Source: Romanomermis culicivorax
Taxonomy: Eukaryota > Nematoda > Enoplea > Mermithida > Mermithidae
DNA length: 64,000 nucleotides
Reading direction: 5' to 3'
NCBI GenBank assembly: GCA_963922205.1
Contig: CAWUHX010000079.1
Span: forward strand, 1-64,000
Part shown: positions 44,291 through 56,200 of the stretch, piece by piece
Layout of the letters: each line of letters starts with the position of its first letter
How positions within the stretch are numbered: the first letter of the stretch is position 1
The notes under the pieces: generated by a model
The model's input: the letters and a program-made list of their open reading frames with translations, nothing else
What the model was told of the DNA's origin: nothing
The model's database searches: none
Position numbers and translations under genes: made by a program

Positions 44291-44750
44291 GGATGGCGTT
44301 GGCCACGCCGAAATTTCTCTGACGCCGGTTTTTGGGAGTTTTCATGATGAAGGGAAGAAAGAACAAGCGAAATGATGCATGGGAAAAGCGCCAAAGCGAG
44401 GTTATGGGAAAAAATTTGCATAATTATTATGCCGTGTGACACCGCCGTAGGGATGGCCACTGCCATGACTAGCGAGTAGACATTAATTTTTCCTTTAAAA
44501 TTTCCCTTAGGCTTAGGCTTAGGGTACGGCATTGAGGCTCTTCCAAATGAAGTTGTTTAGTTAAAATAGTATCAAGGGTCTTAAAGGAATTCTCTCTAAT
44601 TTTGACACTGCATAATAATTATGCAAATTTTTTCCCATAACTTCGCTTTGGCGCTTTTCCCACGCATAATTTCGCTTGTTCCTTCTTCCCTTCATCATGA
44701 AAACCCCTAAAAACCGGCGTTAGAGAAATTTCGGCGCGGCCACCGTCATC
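44291..44750. repeat. Inverted repeat with arms of about 141 bp
   Basis: The left arm 44291-44432 and right arm 44610-44750 are reverse complements: GCCGAAATTTCTCT/AGAGAAATTTCGGC, CATGATGAAGGGAAGAA/TTCTTCCCTTCATCATG, GGAAAAGCGCCAAAGCGA/TCGCTTTGGCGCTTTTCC and GCATAATTATTATGC/GCATAATAATTATGC. The 177-bp spacer contains the second TTAGGC run. Confidence 0.85.
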
Positions 44751-45476
44751 TGTAAAAACTCCAAATTTGGAATGACACAAAAAAATTTGAGCGTTTGTGC
44801 CAATTGGCACAAATTTTTCTGAATATTCTCTGTTCATTCAGTCAGATTCGGATTTAATACTGAAATTCTTACTTTTTGTGTTTGATTGATTCAAATAGAA
44901 AAATCGATATCGTTGGTTACAATGTTTTGACAGAAAATTTATACAATTGTCGACTTTATTTTCTCTGGTCTTTACTTTGTTGTTATAGATATTCATATTT
45001 TTGTAGCCAAAAATTGAATCAATTTGAATTTCCTGAACGATTCTAGAAGACTTATTTGAATTTTCTCAGCATTCCATTTCTTTTTGAGCCGTCGTGAACT
45101 ATTTACTTGCACAGTTTTTTCTTATCTCACTGTAATGGTTAGCTGAATAATAGGTAGGGCATGATTTTTACAAAAAATTAATGCGTTGAACGTTAACTTT
45201 TTATCAAACTATTGGCGTAAAACTTTCCCACAGTTTTCAGTATGTTTCTAGTAGAAAAATTTTTTTTGTGCCCTTGGCACAAATTTTTTTGGCCTTTTGT
45301 CCCAATTGGGTTCGAACATTTCCAAAATTTTGGGGACGGGAGTCGTAAAACCCCCCAAAAATCGGAAAAATTTCGAAAATTTTCCCAAAAATGCCAAAAA
45401 AGGTCTCTTTCTTCTTAATTTTGTCCAATTTTTCAGAGTTTGGGGTTCGTTGGGTATAGAGTTGACCAAGTTGGGG
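44751..45476. other. No gene seen
   Basis: AT-rich sequence with a TGTGCCCTTGGCACAAATTT-type hairpin at about 45270. It is probably part of an older element whose other end is the TTACAGGTAT at 45961-45970. Confidence 0.45.
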
Positions 45477-45893
45477 CATACATGTAACGGAGCCCCGAGG
45501 TCTGGGGGAGGACTTTTTTTGGGCCGGGGGTCAGTAATTCCCTAAATTTTGGGGGGAGGAAGGAAAAACATCGATTTTTTTCTCGAAAAAAGTCCGAAAA
45601 ATAGTTCAAAAAGTAGTTATTTTTTGTAGAGAGACCGAAAAAATGTATTCATGGCGCGAAGCGCTCAGAAAATTCACATTTTTGATCATTTTTTGTTCAA
45701 AAATTGACATTTTTTTATCAAAAAATTAATATTTTTCAGTATTTTTCCGACCAGAAGTATGGGGGTTCCTACGGCTACCATATGGCTAGCCATAGGATTG
45801 GAAAATCCTGGTCGGCGGTCGCCCAATGGCTAGCCATATGGTCGATGATTTCTGGGGGGGGGTTCCCACAGCACTCCCCCTATTACATAGATG
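45477..45893. mobile_element. hAT-type element (CATACATGTAA family), copy 1
   Basis: It starts CATACATGTAACGG and ends TTACATAGATG (worn). GTTGGGG flanks it on both sides (45470-45476 and 45894-45900). The interior is the reverse complement of 53963-54406 nearly end to end, including GTATGGGGGTTCCTACGGCTACC and two CATATGG(C)TAGCCAT-type segments. Confidence 0.85.
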
Positions 45894-46690
45894 GTTGGGG
45901 GTGGGGGTCCCGTCATTTGTGAATGAGGTTCGACCAAGTTGGGAGTGGGGGTCCCCCCAATTACAGGTATATGGTTTTTGGCAGTTTCTATTAGCCTCAG
46001 CGTTTTCTGCCTCACAGCAACCAAATTTCGGGCTGTGCGACCAAATTTTTTCTGCCAGGTAGCACGGTTCAAATTGAAGCCTCACTGCTCTTTTGATTAG
46101 GTTATAGGGTTTTCTATCCGGAGATGCATTTTTATGCGTTCTAAAATGGAAAAGCGTGAAAATTTTCACCTAATTTATAATTTTTTTATTATTCTACAGT
46201 GCGCGGTTAGAAAATGTCTGTGATCTTCATACAAATTTTGATTTTCATGTGATTAAAACATCTTGAGAGTAAGACAATGCTAAAATTTCTTGTCCATTGT
46301 AAGATCTAAATTCTTAGTCGCTTGCCTAGCTTTTGCATTATAGTTTGTCCGACTGAAAATTCAAAAAAAAGTGGAAAGATTCATTTTCCAACGTTCTAGA
46401 ATATTGGAATTGAGAAAAAAATTTCGGCGCTATGCGCGGAACATATTACTCTAGTCTAGTCATATTGATCTTTTCATTTCTCTCCACATCTCAGACAATT
46501 GGGTTTAAATGCCTAAAACCGACGTGGGTCGAATGAAATACAGAAAAACGATAAATTTTACACAAATTTATCGATTTTAGAGTGAACAACCAAAAATTTA
46601 TCTGTGCAAACAAAATTTTTCGCCAAGTTGCACGTTGCAACCTGGCCTGTGCATACTGTTGGGCTCTAAAACGGGTAAATCTTTGTTGAG

Positions 46691-47080
46691 CAAGCCCGTA
46701 TTTAGAGGGGGAAGGGGGAGGGGAATTCCCGTCTGAATTTTTTTAAATTTTTTCGGTTTTTTTTATTTTTTCCTTTTTTCCAAAATCCTCGCCGTTCTAC
46801 GATTAAACTGACATCATAACTGTTAGATTAAACATAAATCATAAATTTTGAATAAAATTTCTGCAATATCATCGTACTTACTTTTACATCACAGTCCCAA
46901 ATTAAATTATTACATTTACATGCTTTTTGTCAAATATAGAATTTAGTCACTAATCCAAGCACACATAAACTAACTGAAAATAAGTCGTCCTTACCGCAAA
47001 TATGATTTTGTTTTTATTCAATAAATTCTAAAAAAATTTGGGGAATCCCCCTCTCTTTAAAAATCCTAAATGTGGGTATG
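46691..47080. mobile_element. 390-bp hAT-type element with exact 8-bp duplication
   Basis: The flanking repeats TTGTTGAG are at 46683-46690 and 47081-47088. The left end CAAGCCCGTATTTAG and the reverse complement of the right end (CATACCCACATTTAG) form an imperfect 15-bp terminal repeat. The inside has G-runs on the left and CCCCCTCTC near the right. No coding region. A related end (TAGATACGGCCTTG) occurs at about 52151-52164. Confidence 0.88.
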
Positions 47081-47700
47081 TTGTTGAGTAGTGTATTTGT
47101 ATTATTGCGACAAACTTATATGTTGTCAATGACTGATAAATGATAAGAGATTCGGAACTTTGGATTTAAAAGTTTGAACTGAAAGTATTATTATTCCGGT
47201 TTAATTTAAATAACAGAATTGACATTGTCGGCAAAATTGTTCAATTAAGTATATGTGCCTTAGCAATTATAGACACATGGTCAATCTTCACATGTTGTTG
47301 ATAAGGAATTTACACACAAAAATGAAACCGTTTTCTCCGACAGTTTGTTTTGTACTGGGTCCATTCGTATTGGTACAAACGACCTCTCAAAAAGCGTTTG
47401 TACTCCAAAATTTGCAAAAATTTGCCGAAAAAACATTGATTGTAATAAAATGCAACAAACATGATGTGAAATACAGGGTTGAGAAAAAATCCATTTAAAA
47501 AATTTCGAATTTGGGTTTTTTTAAGGTTTTTTGGGTTTTTATACGTTTTTCTGGGTTTTATCAGGATTTTTTAAATTTCTCAATGGTTTGATCTGAACCA
47601 AGTGAAAATAAAGCAAATGCAACATCACTTAAGTTTTATTCTCCATGAAGCAAAACATTTTCAGATCATTTCACCTGATTGTAAAACAAAAATACACAAA

Positions 47701-47940
47701 TTACTCAGCATAATCGATAAGATCATCTACCTCTACACCATCAACAAAGTTGTTGGCATTGAATTTTATGAAGACTAGTTTTTCGACCGATGTAGATGAC
47801 AATCGATTACCTAACTTGGTGTGAACAAAACCAAATGTTGAAAAATTACAATCTGATGACGCAGTGGACACCATCAAGGAATACACTTGATTATGACATG
47901 AAAAAATAAATTGTTTGTCACTATTAGTCTTAAAATACAT
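47701..47940 (-). pseudogene. hAT transposase C-terminal dimerisation domain (fragment)
   Basis: The minus-strand frame contains ASSDCNFSTFGFVHTKL, then GNRLSSTSVEKLVFIKFN. This is the typical end of hAT transposases: Asn-Phe-Ser, a basic turn, Asn-Arg-Leu and V-EKLV-FI. It ends at TAA/TAG at 47701. The 5' part is cut off by the insertion at 47949; the coding sequence resumes beyond 50450 with stops and a frame change. The catalytic core is not present, so it cannot act alone. Confidence 0.8.
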
Positions 47941-47948
47941 ACTCTCAA

Positions 47949-50441
47949 CTCAAGTAGAGATATATGGGGTCCAAAATTTTATGAATATTGGGTCCGGGTC
48001 CAGCAAAATAGTCTGGTAATTTCGGGTCCAGGTCTGTCACAGCTATTCTGTGTGTCCTGTAGGTATCGTGCGTATTTGTAGAAACATAGAAGATGAGCAT
48101 GTGGAACACTGTTGATCGGAACACTCGAAGTGTCAAACGGAAATTGCACAATGATAATCAAACACTGAAGATTGATGGGCTCTTCTAGATTGCTATGTCA
48201 ATTATCCACAGAACTTCCCTTAATCATTCGAGGTTTTCAGATACCGAAACTCGGAATGAGTTGAACCTGAATACTCAAACTATTTTCTAAATAGTTTGAC
48301 CTAAGCTAGACCACACATTCAGTTTTTGTTTTACTAGCGATTCACAGAGCCTCACAAAAAGCCGACTGCTCACTAAGACAAACAAAACAACAACTAACTG
48401 TTTTACAAACTTACTGCAAGTGTATTCTTCGACGTTGTGAACCTTCAGCCAACCTTGAACTCCGAAACGATGCATTCTTGAGAATCACTTTGAAAAGCTG
48501 ACGAGTTTACACTGTAGTCTAACAGCACCCTACTACATGTGTGACATTATTCAGAAACGATTTCTGAGAGATTTGACCCACTGTTTCATTGACCTATGAT
48601 AAGTTCGAAATTAATAATATCTGAAACTGAGATATTTCGAGTGATTTTATATGCTGAGTATTGTGACAGCATATACTCGGTGAAAAAGTCAAAATTCGTA
48701 TAACTACAGCACTCCGAAAGTTGTAAGTTTTACATTTTTTGGCCATTTTCAGTCTCTATGCGTGTTTGGAAATATAAATCTTCAAATGTTCATTATATGC
48801 AATAGGTATGAAAGAAATTTTCTGAGATCTTACTCTCTCAAGTGTCAATTTTGAAGTCAAAATAACCTCAAAGAGTCATTTGAAGCTTTTTTGGCACCCT
48901 CCTATAAGATGCCACTGAATTTTTGCTCTATTCCCACTAGTGCCCAAGACATTGTATTAAAATTCAAATCAGGTTTGTGTACCCTTTTGGGAGCTGTAAA
49001 TGTCTGCACAACAAAAATGCTGCTTGCTGCCACTAAATATGGCATAAACAGGATGCAGGATACATTAAAAACGTTCATTGAGATAACTCTTGCGTTTTCC
49101 TGTAAACAAACGTCAGAATTGCTCAATTTCTCAAATTTAATAAAAAAATTTAAATTTTTTGACCTTTCATTTGAAGCATGCCATTGAGTAGCAAATATCA
49201 AAGCTAGATAAATCAAAATTTATCTATAGCTTTGAAGCCACATTGTTTTTCTTATTCATTATATAGGTGATGGCAAATCCTGTTTTCTCAGAACTTTATT
49301 GGTTGGGAATTCATTCGGATTCGAAATTATATTCGGATAGCAATGCAATGTGTGCCAATTGCTACACCTCACAATACGGTACACAAATCGGATTGAAATT
49401 CTAACAAAATATGTTGGACATTAATGCCTACAAAGATGATGAAAACATTCTGCGGTATTCTATGAGAAGGTGTCCAGAAAGAAGTCCAAATGATTTTTTC
49501 GGCTTTTTTCTAGCTCCTTTTGGGCACTTTAAAAAGTGTAAAACGTGAAAAGTACATCAGAAAATTTTTTCCAAATGAAGTAACCACCCTATAGTCTGTT
49601 TTTCTTGAAATGCTTCCAAATAATGAGAGTGGAAAGCAAGTAATATTTCAGATTTTTGTGATTTTCTGATTAACAAGATATCATGCAGGACTGGAAATTT
49701 GTGAGCGTACTGTCCTACTTTTAGCAATTTTTCGAGTGAAAAGTTTTACAAACAGAACTTTATGTAAACAATTTTGACAGCAATACTGATTTGTGTCTTT
49801 TTTCTATTTGGAAGCATTTTCTTAAAAACAGAATATAGTTCCAGTATGATTCATTTCCAACTTATCATATTCATATTTGAACTTCTCACAACTGGATCTT
49901 AAAATGGATGGGAGAGAAACAACATCATGTTGAAATCGTATGATTTCGTTGAGAGACAACAAACCGATTTGAGTCACTAATCTCTCGTGAAATATTAGTG
50001 AGTAAGCATCTCTATAATTTAGTTTTTGAACCTTAAAATTAACATTATAAATAAAAATCAAGACTGAAAAGACGACGACTACAAGAAAAACAGCCGCAAA
50101 ACTATTTATGAAATATAACTTGGGTGCTGTAGATTTTAAATCTAAATCAGTGTCAAGATGATCTAAGCAATAAAGTGTTGCTTTGTTACTTTTTATATTT
50201 CATTAGTTAATTGATGTGTCATCACATTCTTGAACATGGGTATTTGTTTTCAGCTGAATGACTATGTTATACATTAGACCCGAATCAGAATTGTGACAGT
50301 TTCTTTGTGTCTGGGTCCAAAATTTTAAGAATATCAGGTTTGGGCCCGGCTCGAAAATTTTGAGAGTATCGGGTCTGGGTCCAACAAAATGATCGGATAA
50401 TTTCGGGTCTCATTTCAGGTTCGAGTACCCGATACATCTCT
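47949..50441. mobile_element. 2.5-kb hAT-type element nested in the hAT transposase gene
   Basis: ACTCTCAA is at 47941-47948 and again at 50442-50449, an exact 8-bp duplication; joining the flanks restores continuity of the surrounding hAT sequence. The ends share AGAGATATATGGGG / AGAGATGTATCGGG and GGGTCC-rich sequence with AAAATTTTA..AATAT phrases. The body has no recognised protein; frames such as 48891-49187 show no known domain. Confidence 0.8.
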
Positions 50442-51281
50442 ACTCTCAAGGCAGCTTGAACTTTTTCTCTAAACTATTCAGCATTCAGGAAGCTGAATTT
50501 AAATTTTTAAGCATGAATTTCCAATAAAAATCAAAGAAAAATGGTGTAAAAAACTGAAATTAAACTTAGCTGCCTGGTGTCGCCGAAAAATGGCAAAATC
50601 CTTTAATTTCAGCCCATTTTGTATCCAAAAAGCTGCCAGCTGCCCCCCTCTCCTAGGGCTCTGCCGTCTCCTTCAAAATTTGAGGGCTGCTCAAGTCAGC
50701 TCACGAGCTGTTGAGCTGTTAATGACTGTGAACAGTACATATAACAAAAACTTAAGCAATTACAAGCAATGCTGTTTGCTGTGTATTGCTCACTAGCACT
50801 GCTCATGAGTGCTCATGACTTATTGGCAGTAAAGTCTGCCAAATATTCTGATAAACTGTCCAAGCGAATCAGCTTCAGCCAAAGAAAAAGAATCAGCCGA
50901 AAAACAAACATTAGGTTAGATTTATTGAATAGGAATCTTTAGCTTTCAGATTAGAATAACTCAACACAACAGTCATATGAACTGAATCAAATAGCGCTAA
51001 AAGTTTCCTGAATTGAAAATTTACGAAGCATTTTAATTGTTTGTTGTGTTGTATAATCCCATCTCAAATCTGTTGTCATGTCAGTGTCAGCGAAGAGACT
51101 GCATTTCAGTTACTGCAGTTGGTTTAACTCTCAATTTTTTATTAAATCAAGTAGAAATTTGTATCCTCGAAAGAAAATTGGAAAAATGAATTTTTTTTTA
51201 AAAACCCAAAAACCCAGAAATGCCTAATTTTCCAACCCAAAAAAAGACAAAAACCCAATGCTCGCCAACCCTTGCGAAATA

Positions 51282-53256
51282 TGAATATGTTGGCCATTTT
51301 CACGAGACACAGAGAAGACTATGAATGCACACACATAAAACAGTTGATCATGAGCCGCAGAATACGCACGCACTAGTAAAATACTCCACAAAAGCTTTTA
51401 TTATTATGCCATCGCTGCTAGTTTGTCGTTATCGATGCGGATGCATAACAAACAAGTCCTAAAAAGTCTATTGATACTAAATAATGACGGATGTTTAGTG
51501 ATGAAAAATTTTTTGGGCTAAAATTTTCCTTTGTACCAGTAGAAACAAAGCTAAAAGTTCCGTTTGTACTCTGGACCGTTTCATTTGTCAAGTACAAAAA
51601 AACTGGTGGGAACGATTTTAACGAATATTGAATGCGGTAAATTAAGGTTTAATTTTTTTACTTTTAGTCAGAAATGTTTTCTCAAATTTTATTTCAGTTT
51701 TCCGAATCATTTTTGATAATGTTTTGATGACAGTTCTTCAGCTTACAGAGGCGTCAAGAACTGTTTTTCTCATATTGAAAAAATCTATCGTTAAAATGTA
51801 CTATTTCAAAAATAATAGACAATGCACTGGTGAAAAGGAGTGAGCAAATTTTCAAGCTAAAGTACCCAGTCCAGAAAAATACTCAGTCTAAAACGGTGCT
51901 CTAAACAGGACGAGAAAAAATGGTAAAGATTGATGGAAAATCTCATTTAACGACAAAATATTGACTTGTAACTGATAAAAAAAGAGATGGGGTAATTCAG
52001 TTTGATTGAAATTGTTGAAGGTTAATTAGTAAGTTGAAGTAGATATGCTAATGGCCACGCCTGATAGAAATCAATGACTGTTATACTCATTGGCCGGCAT
52101 CAAGCGCAGGAAAATTTTGAGATTTTTATAGACATGAAATCGGCCCCCCTCTAGATACGGCCTTGCACACACCCATACCCTTTCTGGTATCTCAACTAAT
52201 AACTTAATCCGAAGAGTCTCAACAGGACGGGCGTTACGCGCCCCCTATGTACTCCGCGCTGCGCCATTCGGGCGCCGCTGCTATGCCGTAAGCCTAAGAA
52301 AATTTTTTAGACTTTCACCTCCAAAAAAAGTGTTGAAAAATTTTTGTACGTTTTTCTATACATTTACCATCATTTCCTCACGTAATATCAATTTGGCAAC
52401 CCGTCATTCCCCAGAAAAAAATAAAAGTTCCTCACACTCGCCAGATCTTGATCTTAAAGAATAATTCTGATTGGGCTATATTGAGTCGCTCGAATTTTGG
52501 GAACAAACAGATGTTCACCCCTTTCAAGCTGACTAAGTGTGCACAGGTAGCAAGTGAATCTAGCAATTTTAAAGTGCGCGCCGACTTTTTTAGTGTGATT
52601 TCCCCCTAATTGTACATTGCAACCTGACCTGTACAAAAAAAACCCTGGCCACGGGCCACCGTTTTTCCTTCAAAATGGTTTTATTTTAAAGATAAAAATT
52701 ATAAAACGTTCAAAAGAATTTTGCACTGTTGTCATTGATTATGAAATTGTTTGGTAGTTCAAGACCAAAAAGATGTGTCTTAGATGGTCCAATTATCCTT
52801 CAATAGTTTATATGAACTGAAGTAACGCATCTAGTTTTTTAATCGTTAACCTTCAGTATTTCGTTCGGATTTTAATTTTTCATTTTTTCATTTATCTTCA
52901 CATTTTTTCCTTCTCGCTTAAAGTTTTTTAAACAGTCTCGACATGAATTTTCACATTCAAAAACGGTGGGAAAACGACATCATTTCAGATTGAAAATTTA
53001 GAGCTGACATTCTGGAATTATTGATAATAAGATTCATTTGCGGCGTTATAGAATACAACATTCTAAAAAATTTCCTGATTCCAAATGCAACTTGAAAAAA
53101 AATTGGTTGAATACCCTAAAATTATTAAATTTTTTTACGAAACAAAGTCAGTTTTTCTCGTAACATTCGACTCACATCACTTTTAGACCTTCAAAACCGA
53201 ATTCAGGGAATTAATATCGTTTTTTAGGACAATAGACTACTTCAATTATATCCACC
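51282..53256. other. Repeat-derived stretch without a gene
   Basis: It includes GGCCGGCATCAAGCGC followed by AGGAAAATTTTGAGATTT at 52091-52125, a worn copy of the GGCGC-hairpin family, and an element end ATCTAG-like (CCCCCCTCTAGATACGGCC) at 52144-52162. Nothing codes. The last ~30 bp are the leader of the dehydrogenase gene, with a TTTTTTAG acceptor ending at 53227. Confidence 0.55.
53218..53256 (+). promoter_or_regulatory. Splice acceptor just upstream of the dehydrogenase start
   Basis: CGTTTTTTAG ends at 53227, 29 bp before ATG 53257, and the start has CCACC in front of it. The acceptor could belong to a 5' UTR intron or to spliced-leader trans-splicing, which nematodes use. Confidence 0.45.
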
Positions 53257-56200
53257 ATGCATCTTACGGGAAAAATCGCTGTCGTAACCGGTGCCTCGCG
53301 GGGTATTGGCCGTGGTATAGCCCTACAGTTGGGCGCCGCGGGTGCCACTGTCTACATCACAGGTTAGAATATTTATCGTGGGGTTAGCCCAAGATACGCT
53401 TTTGTGTTTTCGCCACATATTGAGTGCTGATTGCTTTTTTCATCCGTTCCTTAGTATATTTTTTGTGTTCGTTTCAATATGAGGCTAATTAATTTAATTT
53501 TAGTTCAAAGTATGGTCGGCGGCCAGACCAAATTCGAACTCATTTACATAGAATCATCGTCATATATTTCTTATAGTTGCTAGGAGTTTTTAATGCATGA
53601 TATGTGGTTCGAAAGTACAGAAATCTTTTCTTGTTCGGATGAGATCAGGTTTCCTCGGGATCCTCATCCCGGCCAAACATAAAAGATTTCTGTACTTTCA
53701 AAATATTATAAATAAATCATTACTCGACATTTGTCGATAATTTTATAATCTAATGTCAGATTTTTCTGCAATTATCATTCGTGAAACTTTCAGCAGATCT
53801 GAGCAACAAGTTTCGAGCCGTTGTGAGATGTAGTCTCATTAGCCACTCAGGAAGAAAAATACTTGTTAACTACGGATAGAGAATCCGTACCTTCTATACT
53901 ATGTTTCAAATATATACCCGCGAACAGGGGAGGAACTTATCAGAAGGGTATAGTATGGTATTCATACATGTAATTGGGGGGGGGAAGTGCTATGGGAACC
54001 CCCCCCCCAGAAATCGTCGACCATATGGCTAGCCATTGGGCGACCGCCCCCCCAGGATTTTCCAATCCAATGGCTAGCCATATGGTAGCCGTAGGAACCC
54101 CCATACTTTTGGTTGAAAAAATACTGAAAAATGTCAATTTTTTGATTAAAAATGTCAATTTTTGAACAAAAAATGGTCAAAAACGTCAATTTTCTCGGCG
54201 CTTCGCACCATAAGTACATATTTTATCATTTTTTAGACAAAAATTACTACTTTTTAAACTGTTTTTCGGACATTTTTCATGAAAAAATCGAATTTTTTTC
54301 CTTCAGGGACCCCTCCCCCCAAAATTTTGGGAATTACTGACCCCCGGCCACAAAAAAGTGCTCCAACCCCCCCCCCCCCAGACCTCGGAGCTCCGTTACA
54401 TGTATGATGGTATTGCAGATGTGATGTTTTATGATATATCGGATCCGTGCACAATGTTTTGTCGATTGCTAACAAAAGGCAAAATGTGAAGTCTGAAAAT
54501 GGAAAACAACCATCATGGTTGAATAGAGAAAGTACATGTGTGGTCTCTACTTGAGCTTTAGGTCACTATGCTGATCCATTCACACAGTGGCGAATCCAGA
54601 AATTTTTTTCAGGGGGCGGTGCTCAAAATTAAGTATTTTTCCAAAAAAATTCAAAAGATATTCAAAAATTTTTCAAATTTGCCTATAGGCATACAGAAAA
54701 AAAATCGTATTTCGAAAGTTTCGGGGGGGGGGGCGGCCGCCCCAGCTAAATCCGCACTTGCATTCACAAGACGTCGATATCCTTTCATTCATACATGACT
54801 ATTTGAGCTTTTTTCCAGTGTTGGAACTTTCAAAAAAATTGGATTTTCCAACGAAGAAGTTCCCTTTTGATCATACGTATAATACAAAATTGTTCATCAA
54901 ACATCATTTTTGGCCACTGGTAGTGGGAGAGTCCCTGTACTGTTTGAGGGAGGGTAATAAGTGTTTAGTACAATATTTCTGTGATTAAAAGCTCGGAGCC
55001 AGGAAAACTCATTTTTTGCCTTTCCCAGCTCAATAAAATATATTTATTCTATATTACAATTATCAGGACCTGCCCCTTCTGCTGCGCCTGATTTTATCTG
55101 ATTGTTGTTGTTTCTATAAAACGTAACTTTTCTTTCCAGATGGTTTCTTTTTCATACAGTAATCGGACAGCCCAATCACTGAAGTTGCCTACATTGAACA
55201 TCCTTTAAACATATGCTTTCAATGAAGATAGTGAAGAAATTTGAGATGAAAGAAAATGGTGTAGACCAGGATAGAAACCAAAACAACCAAGTTCTTAGAT
55301 GAGGCAGGCTCAGGCACATTTCACATGAAATGAAAGAGAGTTGAAAACTCAGGTGAGGTAAGTAGGACACTCGACTCAGACTCAAGCTAACTGTTGCTAA
55401 TGGTATATTACGAATCTCAACACACACATAATGCACGGTAACACTCTTATCATTAACAAAATACCTAATGTACTTGCTAAACCAAATATAGATTTTTTAG
55501 CAATAAAAGTCTTTTAAATTCGATTTCATTTCATTATATATTTTATTCCATTATATTACAGTAGCTTTATGGAAATTAGTCAAAGCATGTGAAAAATCTT
55601 GACCCCATTTATCCTTCTCCACTTCAGAAAAAGTCTTTTTACTTTACAAGGAGGGTAAAGTAAAATCTTATGCACTTGGGGTTTGTCTGCGGGTAGGGTA
55701 GTGCGCATAAAGTGATATACCGCAACATGTATGCTTTTGATTTTGTCTTATAATGGGTAGTATCCATTTTTTTTTCATCAGTCATTACTGAAATGTTTGG
55801 TGCGAGTTATGTGTGGCAAAACATATATATATACTAGCAGTAACTTGTCTCACCATTCAGCTAATAAGCACTGCCCTCTTTCGCGCGTACAACCTGCAAT
55901 GTAGTATGGAAATTACGAATTACCATTTTTATAGTTATGCCGAAAAACAAATAACAGCAAGATTCGAGCTTCTGATCAACCACAAAGTTTTTTTTGCAGC
56001 TCAAGGGATTTCAATCTAGCTCCTCAACTTTGCAAATGCCGAAAATTTTACATCTGAAACGAAAACAATGACTTGATTCGATCGAATCGAACCTGTGCTC
56101 ATGACCTACAATCTACCTACTTGTCGTCTTCGTTCAAAAATTGTAGACAATTGCTTGGAACAAAACTGAGCCTCTCAGAAGTCCGTGGTGGTTAAAAAAT

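Larger units (their letters stand above)
47474..51273 (-). mobile_element. hAT transposon remnant, itself interrupted by another element
   Basis: The left end CAGGGTTGAGAAAA and the reverse complement of the right end (AAGGGTTGGCGAGC) are terminal repeats, followed inward on both sides by GGGTTTTT-type repeats. The flanks are GTGAAATA (47466-47473) and GCGAAATA (51274-51281), 7 of 8 matching. After removing the insert at 47949-50441 about 1.3 kb remain, including a transposase C-terminus, so this is an internally deleted copy. Confidence 0.85.

Noticed and set aside
44034-44366. Minus-strand Lys/Pro repeat protein
   Set aside because: The repeat is the translation of degenerate TTAGGC hexamers and runs on into an inverted-repeat arm.
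45477-45971. Longer element from CATACATGTAA at 45477 to TTACAGGTAT at 45961-45970
   Set aside because: The flanks do not match, while the end at 45893 gives a GTTGGGG duplication and full agreement with the 53963 copy.
48891-49216. Overlapping frames on both strands of about 100 codons
   Set aside because: They lie inside a non-autonomous hAT-type element; neither strand shows a domain.
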